Shown one piece after another: positions 49,639 to 57,977 of a DNA stretch of 57,977 bases. This stretch comes from Planctomycetia bacterium (GTDB lineage Bacteria; Planctomycetota; Planctomycetia; Pirellulales; JACPPG01). How positions within the stretch are numbered: the first letter of the stretch is position 1; each line of letters begins with the position of its first letter. The notes beneath the pieces were generated by a model. It was not told where the DNA came from and searched no databases. It saw only the letters and a list, made by a program, of their open reading frames with translations. The translations under genes were made by a program, and so were the position numbers. The stretch is taken from assembly GCA_016191115.1 (NCBI GenBank), contig JACPPG010000054.1, positions 1 to 57,977 of the forward strand, given 5' to 3'.

Positions 49639-51606
49639 TCAGCTCGACGACACGAGCGGTTCGGCCGTCGCTTGCCCGTTGCCGTCAGAAACTTTTTTTG
49701 CATAAGCCCCCGTCTGCATCTCGACCATGGTGCGGTAGCGGGTACTCTTGGCCATCAGCTCCTCGTGCGTGCCGCGCTCGACGATCTCGCCGTCCACCAC
49801 CAGCACAATCAAATCGGCGTGCATGATCGTGCTCAACCGGTGGGCGATGACAAAGCTCGTCCGCCCGCGCAACAGCGTTCGCAGGCTCTGCTGGATGAGC
49901 CGCTCGCTTTCCGTGTCCAGGTTGCTGGTGGCCTCGTCCAAAATGAATACCCGCGGATCGGCCAGCACCGCCCGGGCGATTGCCAGCCGCTGCCGCTGGC
50001 CGCCGCTTAAGCGGACGCCGCGCTCGCCGATCATCGTGTTGTACCCGTCCGCCAGCGCGATAATGAATTCGTGGGCGTTGGCCACGCGCGCCGCCTGCTC
50101 GACCTGGTCGCTCGTGGCGTGGCGGGCGGCGTAGCCGATGTTGTCGGCAATCGTGCCGTCGAACAAGAAGATGTCCTGCTCGACGATCCCCAATAGCCGG
50201 CGATAGCTCTCGACGTCCAATTGGCGCAGGTCAATGCCGTCGAGCTCGATCGACCCGGCGGTCGGGTCGTAGAATCGGGCCACGAGGTTGCACAGCGTCG
50301 TCTTGCCCGCCCCGCTGGGCCCGACCAGGGCGATCATCTGCCCGGGGCGCGCTTCGAGGTCGATGCCGCGCAGCACCAATTGCTCGTGATTCGGATAATG
50401 GAAGCTGACGTCCCTAAGGTGAATGTGTCCGGCCGTGGTCGCCGGATCGACGGCCCGCGCGCCGGGGAGCGGGGGCATCTCGCGCGGCTCGTCCAAGAGA
50501 TCGAACACACGGTCCAGGCCGGCCAGGTTGTTTTGCAAGGTCGTGGCACTTTCCGCGAGCACCGCCAACGGCTCGAGCAGCATCGCCAGGTAGACCAGGA
50601 ACATCATCAGGTCGCCGATGGACAATGTGCCGGCCAGCACCTGCGACCCGCCGTACATCAAAAGCGCGGCCGACGCCGCCGGCAAGAGGATGGCCCACAC
50701 CATCTCGACGCCGCGCATCCACCACCAGGCCAACAGCTCGTGCCGGGCCATCAGATTGCCGCCGCGGGTGAAGCGGCCGGTCTCGCTGCGGCTGCGGCCA
50801 AAGGCCCGCACCACGCGCATACCGCCAAAGGCCTCGGTGGCGTGGCTGTCGATCTCCTGTCGTTGACGGCGAATCTCGCGGAACTGCGGGCGAATCCGGC
50901 CGATCCACGTGCGATGCGTAAGGAACACGGTGGGGATCACCAGAAGCGACCCCAACAGCAACCGCCAGTCGACCCACGCCAGCACGGCCAGGCTGCCGAT
51001 CAATTGGATCACGGCCCGCCACGGGTTATAGAGCATGGTAAAGATCAGATCGCCCACGCCGCCGGCATCCTCCCGCAAGATGCTGGCCACGCCGCCCGAC
51101 TTGATCGAGTAGACGCGGTGCAGCGGCAGCCGCACGGCATGCTCGAAGACCCGTTTGCGGAGGGCCACCTGCACCCGCTTGGTGGTCACGGTCGCTATCC
51201 ATCGCCCCCACGTGTTCACGACGAGCGCCAAAATCGAGATCGCGAACACCGTGACGCCCAGCGCCATCAAAAGCGGCATGCCGACTGTCGGCAGGTGCAA
51301 GGGCTCGGCGATTGTCGCCGGCAGCGGCTTGCCGGGCAGCACATAGTCGACCACCAGCTTGGTCACGGCCGGCGGAACCAGCTTCAAGAGCGTCGACACG
51401 GTCAGCGTCAGCAGCGCCAGGGCCAAAACGGCCCGATAGCCGCGGAGCAGGTCCAGGAACTCCCCGACAAGCCGCCACACCGAGCGGTGCGAAGGACGCT
51501 GCGGCTCGGCAGAGCCGTTTTTCCCTGGCTCCGCACCAGTCCCAGCCGACGGCCCGCGCCGGCGGCGGTATGCCAAGAATCGCGATCGGCTCAAACGGGT
51601 TGCCAT
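49639..51606 (-). CDS. MsbA-like ABC exporter (fused membrane and ATPase domains)
   Basis: About 655 residues: a six-helix exporter domain (about residues 45-350) and an ATPase domain with Walker A GPSGAGKTT, Q-loop VEQDIFLFDGT, signature LSGGQRQR and Walker B VFILDEATSNLD. The H-loop His is in VIAHRLSTI. It works as a homodimer or heterodimer, exporting lipid or a hydrophobic compound. ATG 51606 (MATRLSRSRF) is the likely start; the open frame extends to 51780, with further ATGs at 51651, and no ribosome site settles it. It converges with the lipid kinase (39 bases between stop codons), and diverges from the BlaI operon. The C-terminal tail is short. Confidence 0.92.
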   Translation of the reverse strand: MATRLSRSRFLAYRRRRGPSAGTGAEPGKNGSAEPQRPSHRSVWRLVGEFLDLLRGYRAVLALALLTLTVSTLLKLVPPAVTKLVVDYVLPGKPLPATIAEPLHLPTVGMPLLMALGVTVFAISILALVVNTWGRWIATVTTKRVQVALRKRVFEHAVRLPLHRVYSIKSGGVASILREDAGGVGDLIFTMLYNPWRAVIQLIGSLAVLAWVDWRLLLGSLLVIPTVFLTHRTWIGRIRPQFREIRRQRQEIDSHATEAFGGMRVVRAFGRSRSETGRFTRGGNLMARHELLAWWWMRGVEMVWAILLPAASAALLMYGGSQVLAGTLSIGDLMMFLVYLAMLLEPLAVLAESATTLQNNLAGLDRVFDLLDEPREMPPLPGARAVDPATTAGHIHLRDVSFHYPNHEQLVLRGIDLEARPGQMIALVGPSGAGKTTLCNLVARFYDPTAGSIELDGIDLRQLDVESYRRLLGIVEQDIFLFDGTIADNIGYAARHATSDQVEQAARVANAHEFIIALADGYNTMIGERGVRLSGGQRQRLAIARAVLADPRVFILDEATSNLDTESERLIQQSLRTLLRGRTSFVIAHRLSTIMHADLIVLVVDGEIVERGTHEELMAKSTRYRTMVEMQTGAYAKKVSDGNGQATAEPLVSSS

Positions 51607-51848
51607 TGGTCGTGATATCGCTTTCGAAGATTGTGTGCTGTCGCCCGACATCGGGTGCCATGGCCACGGAGGCGCTCCGACGTGGCCATGCTGTGCTCCG
51701 CTCGTCAAGCATGCCCACGCAAGCGGGGGCATGGCACCGGCGTGGCGCCCGGCACGTCGGCTGTCGCGTGCCTTGACCATTCTATCGCTGGCGGGGAAGC
51801 GCGGCGTGCCCCCCCGCTGCCCGCGCGAAAAAATCGCGACGCAAATGC

Positions 51849-51906
51849 TTGACGGCGGGCGTCGGGCCCGGTAAATTTAGCCTAAACTAATAAGTTAGTT
51901 ATAAAG
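51849..51906 (+). promoter_or_regulatory. Promoter and AT-rich palindromic operator of the BlaI operon
   Basis: TTGACG (51849-51854), a 17-base spacer and TAAATT (51872-51877) make a promoter. It is followed directly by an AT island, CCTAAACTAATAAGTTAGTT (51881-51900), whose halves ACTAA and TTAGT form an inverted repeat around TAAG. In a GC-rich genome this is a strong candidate operator for the BlaI-type repressor encoded 36 bases downstream. Confidence 0.6.
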
Positions 51907-51941
51907 CTGGCGGCCCTCCCCATTCCGCGAGGTCCTTTCCC

Positions 51942-52325
51942 GTGGCGCAACCCGCTCCCAGCGACCGCGAGCTGGACATCCTGAAGGTCCTGTGGAAGCT
52001 CGGTGAAGCACGCGTCCGCGACGTGCACGAGACACTCTGCCAACGGGGCCAGTGCGCCTTCACCACCGTGCAGACCTTCCTGCGGATCATGGCCGAAAAG
52101 GGGCTCGTTTCCCAGCGTGCCAAGGGACGCACGCTGTACTACAAGGCCCGCTACAGCCCGCAGCGGGCGGCTGCCCGATTCCTGCACAAGGTGTTCGACG
52201 GCTCGGTCGACCAGTTGGTGCTGAGCATGCTCGCGGCCGAGGACACGTCGGCCGATGAATTGAAACAGTTGGAAAAGCTGATCGGCGAAGCCCGCAAGAA
52301 GAAACTCAAGCGCGAGGAGTCCTGA
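51942..52325 (+). CDS. BlaI/MecI/CopY-family transcriptional repressor
   Basis: The 127-residue product is a winged-helix repressor: SDRELDILKVLWKLGEARVR, DVHETLCQRG, then the recognition-helix segment AFTTVQTFLRIMAEKGLVSQ and wing RAKGRTLYYKARYS. The C-terminal dimerisation helices (SADELKQLEKLIGEARKKK) follow. It is the normal partner of the M56 protease one base downstream of its stop. In the Bla system the protease, on sensing a ligand, causes inactivation of the repressor. The GTG start at 51942 is the only one that keeps the conserved N-terminus, and GAGG lies nine bases upstream. It probably represses its own operon through the AT island upstream. Confidence 0.93.
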   Translation: MAQPAPSDRELDILKVLWKLGEARVRDVHETLCQRGQCAFTTVQTFLRIMAEKGLVSQRAKGRTLYYKARYSPQRAAARFLHKVFDGSVDQLVLSMLAAEDTSADELKQLEKLIGEARKKKLKREES

Positions 52326-52326
52326 C

Positions 52327-55299
52327 ATGTGGTGGATTGATGCCTCGTTCGACCGCCTGGTGACGATCGCCGCCGTTTGCTTCGTCGTGCTGGGCGTGGG
52401 CGCTTTTCTGGCGCGGTGGTTGTCTCGCCCCATCGAGCGGCTGCGCGCCGTCCAGGCGACGCTTGTGGCCCTGGCGCTTGTGTGCACGTTGCAGATCCTT
52501 CCCATCATACCGCAAATCACGTTGACATGGCTGCCCGATGACCGGCCGGCCGCGGTCCCCACGACAACGGCCCGCGCGAATCTGGAGCCGATTGTGGAAC
52601 GAACGCCTTTCGATTCGGGGGAGCGCACCGCGCCAGCCGAAACGCCCTCGATCGGCATCGCGGACATTCAGCCGTCCAGAGTCGATCGCGCAAGCGGCAA
52701 CTGGACGGCGGCCGTGGATGTCACCGGACCGCCAGGGTCCGGATCGGCTTCGACTCCGCAAGCACCGCCAGGGCGTGGAATCGCCGGCTATGCGCGCTTC
52801 GGCGTGGTCGGCGTTTTCCTCGCCGGCGCGATGTGGAGCCTGGTGACGTCGCTAGTGGGCCTCGTGCGCTTGCGGCGGCTGGTCCTGCGGAGCCAGCCGG
52901 CGGAATCGTCGATCAAGGAGCTGTTGGCCGGCATTCAAGGCGCCCAGCGGCGGCCGGCGAAGGTCCTGCGAAGTGCGGACGTGTCCGTGCCCCTGACGTT
53001 TGGCATATTTCGCCCCATGATTGTCCTCCCCGCGGCGACTAGCGCCGGTGACACGCCGGAAGCCACGCGCTATGCGCTGGCACACGAATGGGCCCACATT
53101 CTCCGTTACGATATCGCCAACTGGTGGGCGGCGCGGGCGTTTGAGCCCGTCGTGTGGTTCCAGCCGGCCTATTGGATATTGCGCCGGGAGCTGCGCGTCT
53201 GCCAGGATCAGTTGGCCGACCAGTTCGCGGCGAACCTGTCGAGCGACCCGATTTCGTACGCGGAGCTGTTGCTCTCGATGGCCCGAGCCCGCCGTGAAGC
53301 GAGCATGGCGCTTGCGCTCTCGATGAGCAGCGGCCGGTCGAGCTTGCACAGGCGGATCGTCCTCTTGCTGTCTGCCAACCGCGGTTTGGCGTCGATCGCG
53401 CGGCCATGGCTCTTGCTTGCGGCGGTGGTGGCGATCGCGGCGGTATCCGGCGTGGCCGGAATCATCCGACTGGATCGCGCCGCGGCGAACGCGATCGAGG
53501 CGGGCGATCCAGCCCCTCCCATCGTCACCGCCACCGAACCGGCCACGGACACCGGCGCGCCGGCCGTTGCGACGGCGCCGGCGGAAACGCCTTCCGACCC
53601 TAAAGCGGCGGCCTCATCGTCTCAAACCGCGGACGAAAAGAAGCCCGACGAGGCGCCTGCCACGTCGTCGAAGCTGGGCCCGCAGTTTCGCCGCTTGCTG
53701 GCGACCCGCCGCGGCATGGTCGAAGAGCAGCCCGACGGCTCGCTTGTGTGCAGCGGCTACGTGATCGACAAAAAGACGAAAGACCCCCTCCGCGACGTGC
53801 AGGTCACCGTGCGCCGCTCAATCAACTCGACTACCGAGCGGAAAACGCTGGAAGAGACGACCCATCCGACCGACGCCGACGGCAAGTACACCTTCGTCAT
53901 TTCGCCCGCCCAAGTGGCCGAGCGGATGACGTACATCGAGCTCGACGTGGCCCATCCCGACTACGCGCCCCAGTCCGGGTTCGGCTACTCGCTGGCCATG
54001 ATCCTGAAGAACATCAAGTTGGGTGAGCCGCCGTTCTTCACGCAAGTCACGATGGACAAAGCGGCGCCCCTCACCGGCCGTGTGATCTCGCCCGACGGCA
54101 CGCCCTTGGCCGACGTCGCCGTCCTGGGCTACTCGAAAACGGGCGTGGAGAAGCCGGGCGAATTTGAGTACGGCAGCTTCGCCAAAGCCCGTTCGGCGGC
54201 CGATGGCACGTTCCGCTTGAATTTCGTCGAGGGCGGGCCAAGCGTCTTCTGGATCGTGCCCGAAAAGCACGCTCCGCGACAGATTCTCTCCGGCACGAAG
54301 CGCGGCGATTGGGGCGACGTGCGGATGGAGGCGGGCGTCGCGATCACGGGCCAGGTCGTCGACGCCGAAGGCAAACCGGTCGCCGGCGTATGGGTCACGC
54401 TGTCTGACGAGCAATCGCAGCGCGAGATCCAGATGCCGGTCGCCTCGGCCCTGAATCGCTCCGCGCAGACCGACGCGGAGGGACACTTTGCCCTGGCGCC
54501 CTTGAAGCCGGGACCCTACGTTTTGTTCGTCGACGAATACCCGCACGAGATTCGCTACGAGCGGCGCGGCGAAGTGCGGGTGAAGATCCCGGCCGTCTTT
54601 CCACGTCGCAAGGTCACGATCGGCGACGCGGCCGATCAGCCGCTCCTGGTGCAGGCCGTTCCCCACGTGCGGTTCCGCGGGCAGTACCTCGACTCGAAGG
54701 GCGCGCCGTCCCGCGGCCACGAAGTCATGGTCTTCGGCCGCATGGACGGCGAATTCTATCACACGCAATTGCGGCCCGACGCCGAAGGGCGAATCGAGGG
54801 CATGTTGCCGCACGGACTCACTGACGCCCGTATCGACATCATAACCAACGAGCACAGCTCGTTGCGTTTCCGCATCGGCAAGGACAAGCCGCTTGAGCAT
54901 GGTCGTAATACGTTGCTGGGTACGATCGAGGACGACGTGCTCGACGTCGAAGTCATCCGCTACAAGGCGCCCATCGCGCTCTTGAAGCCGGTCGATGAGG
55001 AGGGGCGTGCGGTCTCGGGCGTCAAAGTCGCCGGGATCTATGAAGCTGATAACAAGGACAAGCTGGTACAGCCGGTGGGCGGCAGACAAACGAGCATCCA
55101 CTTCGAGAAACAGCCCGACGGGCGATTCCGTTCGGAACAATGGCTGCCGGATGAGCCGACCCGCTTCGTAGTCTCGGCGGAAGGATACGAGGAGGCCGAA
55201 GAGACGTTGTCGCTGCCGGAAGGTGAACAGAAGGAGCTCGTGCTGGTGATGAAAAAGCGCGCCGCGGCCGCGCAGGAACCGACCGCGGACAAGAACTAG
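52327..55299 (+). CDS. M56 (BlaR1-like) membrane metalloprotease fused to carboxypeptidase-regulatory-like domains
   Basis: The 990-residue protein has four membrane helices (about residues 12-30, 45-62, 155-180, 355-375) and the gluzincin motif HEWAH (His253, Glu254, His257) in LAHEWAHILRYD, as in BlaR1/M56. A metal-ligand region VCQDQLADQFA follows. BlaR1 sensors end in a penicillin-binding domain; here the extracytoplasmic part (about 430-980) instead carries a run of carboxypeptidase-regulatory-like beta-sandwich domains, for example CSGYVIDKKTKDPLRDVQVT and ITGQVVDAEGKPVAGVWVTL. The stop of BlaI overlaps its start region (TGACATG) and GAGGAG is upstream, so translation is coupled. Signal sensed and substrate are unknown; cleavage of BlaI is the inferred output. 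Confidence 0.88.
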   Translation: MWWIDASFDRLVTIAAVCFVVLGVGAFLARWLSRPIERLRAVQATLVALALVCTLQILPIIPQITLTWLPDDRPAAVPTTTARANLEPIVERTPFDSGERTAPAETPSIGIADIQPSRVDRASGNWTAAVDVTGPPGSGSASTPQAPPGRGIAGYARFGVVGVFLAGAMWSLVTSLVGLVRLRRLVLRSQPAESSIKELLAGIQGAQRRPAKVLRSADVSVPLTFGIFRPMIVLPAATSAGDTPEATRYALAHEWAHILRYDIANWWAARAFEPVVWFQPAYWILRRELRVCQDQLADQFAANLSSDPISYAELLLSMARARREASMALALSMSSGRSSLHRRIVLLLSANRGLASIARPWLLLAAVVAIAAVSGVAGIIRLDRAAANAIEAGDPAPPIVTATEPATDTGAPAVATAPAETPSDPKAAASSSQTADEKKPDEAPATSSKLGPQFRRLLATRRGMVEEQPDGSLVCSGYVIDKKTKDPLRDVQVTVRRSINSTTERKTLEETTHPTDADGKYTFVISPAQVAERMTYIELDVAHPDYAPQSGFGYSLAMILKNIKLGEPPFFTQVTMDKAAPLTGRVISPDGTPLADVAVLGYSKTGVEKPGEFEYGSFAKARSAADGTFRLNFVEGGPSVFWIVPEKHAPRQILSGTKRGDWGDVRMEAGVAITGQVVDAEGKPVAGVWVTLSDEQSQREIQMPVASALNRSAQTDAEGHFALAPLKPGPYVLFVDEYPHEIRYERRGEVRVKIPAVFPRRKVTIGDAADQPLLVQAVPHVRFRGQYLDSKGAPSRGHEVMVFGRMDGEFYHTQLRPDAEGRIEGMLPHGLTDARIDIITNEHSSLRFRIGKDKPLEHGRNTLLGTIEDDVLDVEVIRYKAPIALLKPVDEEGRAVSGVKVAGIYEADNKDKLVQPVGGRQTSIHFEKQPDGRFRSEQWLPDEPTRFVVSAEGYEEAEETLSLPEGEQKELVLVMKKRAAAAQEPTADKN

Positions 55300-55301
55300 G
55301 G

Positions 55302-55378
55302 ATTAGGGGTTAGGAATAGAAGCATAGAGGAGCAAGCTCTTAGCCCGAGTGCCTAAACCCCTTTCCCCAACCCCTAAG
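55302..55378. repeat. Degenerate intergenic inverted repeat (TTAGGGGTTAGG type)
   Basis: GATTAGGGGTTAGGAA at the left and TTCCCCAACCCCTAAG at the right form an imperfect inverted repeat over the space between the M56 gene and the next gene. No terminator T-run and no promoter box are obvious. Low-information sequence otherwise. Confidence 0.5.
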
Positions 55379-55412
55379 CCCGAATCCTCAACCCCTACTC
55401 AACACGCTCGCC

Positions 55413-57839
55413 ATGCGTCGCGTCATCTTATTGTGCCTTGTTTTGCTTCTGAGCGTGGCGGGGGCTTCCGCGGTTTATGCCGCGGCCGCGGCGGAGGACG
55501 CGGTGGCGATTCAGCTTCCCGGCGGCGGCGAGCGCCGCACGGTCGATTTCGAGCGGCACGTCGGGCCGCTCTTGTCGCGCTTCGGCTGCAACGCGGCCAT
55601 GTGTCACGGGTCGTTCCAGGGGCGCGGCGGATTGCGATTGAGCTTGTGGGGCCGCGATCCGCGGAGTGATTTCGAAGCCCTCTCGTCGCGGATTGATCTC
55701 GACGACGTCGAGCAGAGCCTGCTCGTCACGAAGCCCACAGCAACCGTCGAGCACGGCGGAGGAGAGCGGTTTGCCGCCGACTCGTGGCCGCATCGGGTGA
55801 TGCTGTCGTGGATTCGGCAGGGCGCCCCTGGTCCAGCGGCGGACCGCGTCATTGCCCCGCCCCGGCTGGAAGTCGAGCCGGACGCGGTGCATCTCTCGGC
55901 CGTCGATGCGAAATCGATGCTCGCGGTTCACGCGCGATGGGACGATGGCAGCCGCGAACTGGTTACGCCGTTGTGCCGCTTCGAAAGTGGCGAGCCGGGC
56001 TTGGCGGAAGTCACGCCCGATGCCGAAATTCGCGCCCTCCGGCCCGGCGCAGCGCACATTGTGATCTCATATGCCGGCGGCTTTAAGACCGTGCCCATTG
56101 TGATCCCCTTTCCGGACGCCGACAGCGAAGCGAGGCAATCGTCGGTGCCCGGCGCCGCGGGCATCGAGGGCGAACCGAGCACGCTGGATCGGCTGATTTT
56201 GGATCGGTTGCGGCACTTGCACCTGTCGCCGGCCGCAACCGCCGACGATGCGCAATTCCTTCGCCGTGTGACGCTCGATACGCAGGGCCGGCTGCCGGCG
56301 CCGGGAGAGATTCACCACTTCCTTGCGGACCGAAGCCCCGACAAGCGGCGGGCGGCCATCGACCGTTTGCTGGCCGATCCGCGACATGCGTCTTTGTGGG
56401 CCACGCGGTTGTGCGACATCACCGGTTGCCGGTTGGACACCATCGACGGAGCGCCCGAGCTGCGGCGTGCGCGGGCCCGCATGTGGCACGAGTGGTTCCG
56501 CCAGCGCCTAGTCGAGCGCGTGCCCTTCGACAAGATCGTGCGGGGCGTCATCGCCGGCGACAGTCGCGATGGCCTGTCCGTCGAAGCGTACATCGATCGC
56601 CAGGTGGCGCTGGTGCGCGCGGCGCAAGTGGGCGAAGTCGGGGACTATGCTCGGCACCCGTCGCTCGATCTCTTCTGGCGGCGGCAAACCACGGACGGCA
56701 TCTACCCCCGTCAGGCGTTGGCCGAGCGGATCGCGGCGTCCTTTCTGGGCGTTCGCATCCAATGCGCGCGGTGCCATGCGCATCCGAACGATCGTTGGAC
56801 GCAGGGAGACTACGCGAGCTTCGTGAACACGCTGGCCGACGTGACTTTCGGCAGCTCGACCGAGCTGAATCGCGCCATTCTCGTTCGGCTCGATCGGCAA
56901 CGTCAGAAGCGCGCCGCCGGCGAATCGGCGCCGCCGCTTCCCCGCTTGCAAGAGGTATATCGCGATCCGCGCCTCGCCGAGCGGATGTCGGACCCAGCGC
57001 AGCAGACATTCCCGTCGCCGCGACCACTCGGCGGCGAGCCGCTGGCGGGCGACGCGGACGCGCGTACGGCGCTGGCCGATTGGCTGGTCCGGCCGGACAA
57101 CCCGTACTTCGCCAGGAACTGGGCGAACCGCGTGTGGGCGCACTATTTCGGCCGCGGTCTGGTCGAGCCGGTCGATGGATTCGCGGCCACCAACCCGCCC
57201 ACGCATCCCGAAGTCCTCGACCACCTGGCCGACCAGTTCGTGCGCACCGGCTACGACCTTCTCGCCCTGGAGCGCGTCCTTCTGAATTCCATTGTTTACC
57301 AGCGGACCAGCGCGCCCTTGGCCGGTATCGATGACGCCGATCGGTACTACGCTTGCGCCGCTGTGCGGCCGATGCTTTCCGAGGCGCTCGTCCAGGCACT
57401 CGACCAGGCGCTTGCGACGGCGGGCCGTTGGCGAGAAGACCTGCCCTCGGGCGGGGCTCTCGTGGACGTGGCTTCCGATCGGCCGGCCGACACCCGGCTG
57501 GCGTATCTCTTTGAGCTGTTTGGCCGGGGCGACCGCCGCAGCGTGTGCGATTGCGATCGCCCGCGCGAGCCCACCTTGCGGCAGACGTTGCACTTGATGA
57601 GCGATGCGGCATGGATCGCGGAGATCCAAACGAGCCCGCTGGTGAGTGAACTGACGACCGAGCGCGACGACATGGTAGCCGTGGAGAACGCCTGGCTGCG
57701 TGCGCTTTCGCGGTTCCCGTCGGTGACCGAGCAGGAGCTCGCCTCCGCGCATCTGGCGGACGCCGCCGATCGCCAGGGGGCATGGGTCGATCTCGTCTGG
57801 GCGCTGGTGAACTCTCGGGAGTTTCGCACAAATCACTAG
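55413..57839 (+). CDS. PSD1-type DUF1549/DUF1553 protein with N-terminal cytochrome-like and Ig-like regions
   Basis: This 808-residue exported protein starts with a signal (VILLCLVLLLSVAGASAVYA). The N-terminal PSCyt-like region contains GCNAAMCHGS (Cys59, Cys64, His65), an atypical C-x4-CH heme motif. A Big-2-like Ig domain (LEVEPDAVHLSAVDAKSMLA) follows, then DUF1549 (DFLRRVTLDTQGRLPAPGE-like stretch; ending with QCARCHAHPNDRWTQGDY, a CxxCH) and DUF1553 (NPYFARNWANRVWAHYFGRG, GFAATNPPTHPEVLDHLADQ). These proteins are abundant in planctomycetes and pair with DUF1501 proteins, as here. The function is unproven; surface electron transfer or polymer breakdown is often suggested. The gap to the DUF1501 gene is 28 bases. 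Confidence 0.92.
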   Translation: MRRVILLCLVLLLSVAGASAVYAAAAAEDAVAIQLPGGGERRTVDFERHVGPLLSRFGCNAAMCHGSFQGRGGLRLSLWGRDPRSDFEALSSRIDLDDVEQSLLVTKPTATVEHGGGERFAADSWPHRVMLSWIRQGAPGPAADRVIAPPRLEVEPDAVHLSAVDAKSMLAVHARWDDGSRELVTPLCRFESGEPGLAEVTPDAEIRALRPGAAHIVISYAGGFKTVPIVIPFPDADSEARQSSVPGAAGIEGEPSTLDRLILDRLRHLHLSPAATADDAQFLRRVTLDTQGRLPAPGEIHHFLADRSPDKRRAAIDRLLADPRHASLWATRLCDITGCRLDTIDGAPELRRARARMWHEWFRQRLVERVPFDKIVRGVIAGDSRDGLSVEAYIDRQVALVRAAQVGEVGDYARHPSLDLFWRRQTTDGIYPRQALAERIAASFLGVRIQCARCHAHPNDRWTQGDYASFVNTLADVTFGSSTELNRAILVRLDRQRQKRAAGESAPPLPRLQEVYRDPRLAERMSDPAQQTFPSPRPLGGEPLAGDADARTALADWLVRPDNPYFARNWANRVWAHYFGRGLVEPVDGFAATNPPTHPEVLDHLADQFVRTGYDLLALERVLLNSIVYQRTSAPLAGIDDADRYYACAAVRPMLSEALVQALDQALATAGRWREDLPSGGALVDVASDRPADTRLAYLFELFGRGDRRSVCDCDRPREPTLRQTLHLMSDAAWIAEIQTSPLVSELTTERDDMVAVENAWLRALSRFPSVTEQELASAHLADAADRQGAWVDLVWALVNSREFRTNH

Positions 57840-57867
57840 GCTTTGTCTCAAAACCTGAAGGAATGTC

Positions 57868-57977
57868 ATGACCAACGCACCCGCGCGTGGCAAACGCTGC
57901 GATCGCCGCGACTTTCTGCAAATCGGAGGCGCGAGCGTCCTGGGGCTGACGCTCGCCGATCTGCTGGGCGGGCGGGC
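57868..57977 (+). CDS. DUF1501 protein, 5' end only (cut off by window edge)
   Basis: The first 36 codons encode CDRRDFLQIGGASVLGLTLA, a twin-arginine signal typical of DUF1501 proteins. ATG 57868 has AAGGA six bases upstream. It follows the DUF1549/DUF1553 gene by 28 bases on the same strand, the standard paired arrangement. Nothing can be said about the rest. Confidence 0.82.
   Translation, partial: MTNAPARGKRCDRRDFLQIGGASVLGLTLADLLGGR

Noticed and set aside
50221..51615. 464-residue plus-strand frame opposite the ABC exporter
   Set aside because: Antisense shadow; Walker A, signature and Walker B motifs are on the minus strand.

Overview
The window is GC-rich chromosomal DNA that reads as a member of the Planctomycetota, probably a Pirellulales-like lineage. 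That placement is inferred from gene content. There are DUF1501 proteins, a DUF1549/DUF1553 protein with an N-terminal cytochrome-like region, an exported protein with an LEPR-XLL-type sorting motif, a BlaI-M56 pair, a sulfatase, and several large TPR membrane glycosyltransferases. No rRNA, CRISPR array, phage gene or intact transposase was found.

Layout. 1-5.0 kb: a truncated trypsin-like/Ig-like exported protein (minus strand), a class C beta-lactamase-fold serine hydrolase and a membrane-anchored PhnD-like binding protein. 5.4-15.1 kb: a compact heavy-metal efflux operon in the order small Cys/His-rich protein, CzcB-like adaptor, CzcA-like RND pump, Cys/His-rich lipoprotein, P1B-type ATPase, CzcC-like outer-membrane channel. 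15.9-20.5 kb: two Tat-type small proteins (ABM fold, DUF1330), an arylsulfatase, and a fold-type III PLP enzyme on the opposite strand. 20.9-26.2 kb: a second efflux locus of Cu/Ag type (CusB, CusA, a CsoR-family repressor behind a clear promoter, a Cys-rich small protein). 26.4-37.7 kb: a glycosyltransferase block with four paralogous TMTC-like GT-C/TPR proteins and a KaiC-like ATPase on the minus strand, and one GT39-type protein on the plus strand among them. 38.0-44.3 kb: a condensation-domain-like acyltransferase, a DUF1501 protein, a DUF900 hydrolase split by a membrane hairpin and a small four-helix membrane protein. 44.3-46.0 kb: a repeat-rich island with a truncated NHL gene abutting tRNA-Arg(CCU). 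46.0-58.0 kb: an epoxide-hydrolase-like enzyme, a flavin monooxygenase plus lipid kinase pair, an MsbA-like ABC exporter, a BlaI-M56 operon, and the PSD1/DUF1501 pair that runs off the right end.

Three families of short non-coding repeats are scattered through the window. R1 (157 bp, four copies) and R2 (about 124 bp, two copies) look like non-autonomous elements: they have terminal inverted repeats, and three of the six copies have flanking direct repeats of about 10 bp. The two families differ in most of their sequence but share one unusual hairpin core (CAGGCAC facing GAGCCAG, with the same two A-A mismatches). R1+R2 compounds sit at both ends of the first metal-efflux operon. R3 (about 102 bp, three copies) is a third, unrelated palindromic family.

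The most interesting candidates are the shared R1/R2 core, a WCxEHxxPExxC-type metal-binding motif that recurs in the RND adaptor and its neighbouring lipoprotein, and the tandem array of bacterial TMTC-like O-glycosyltransferases.
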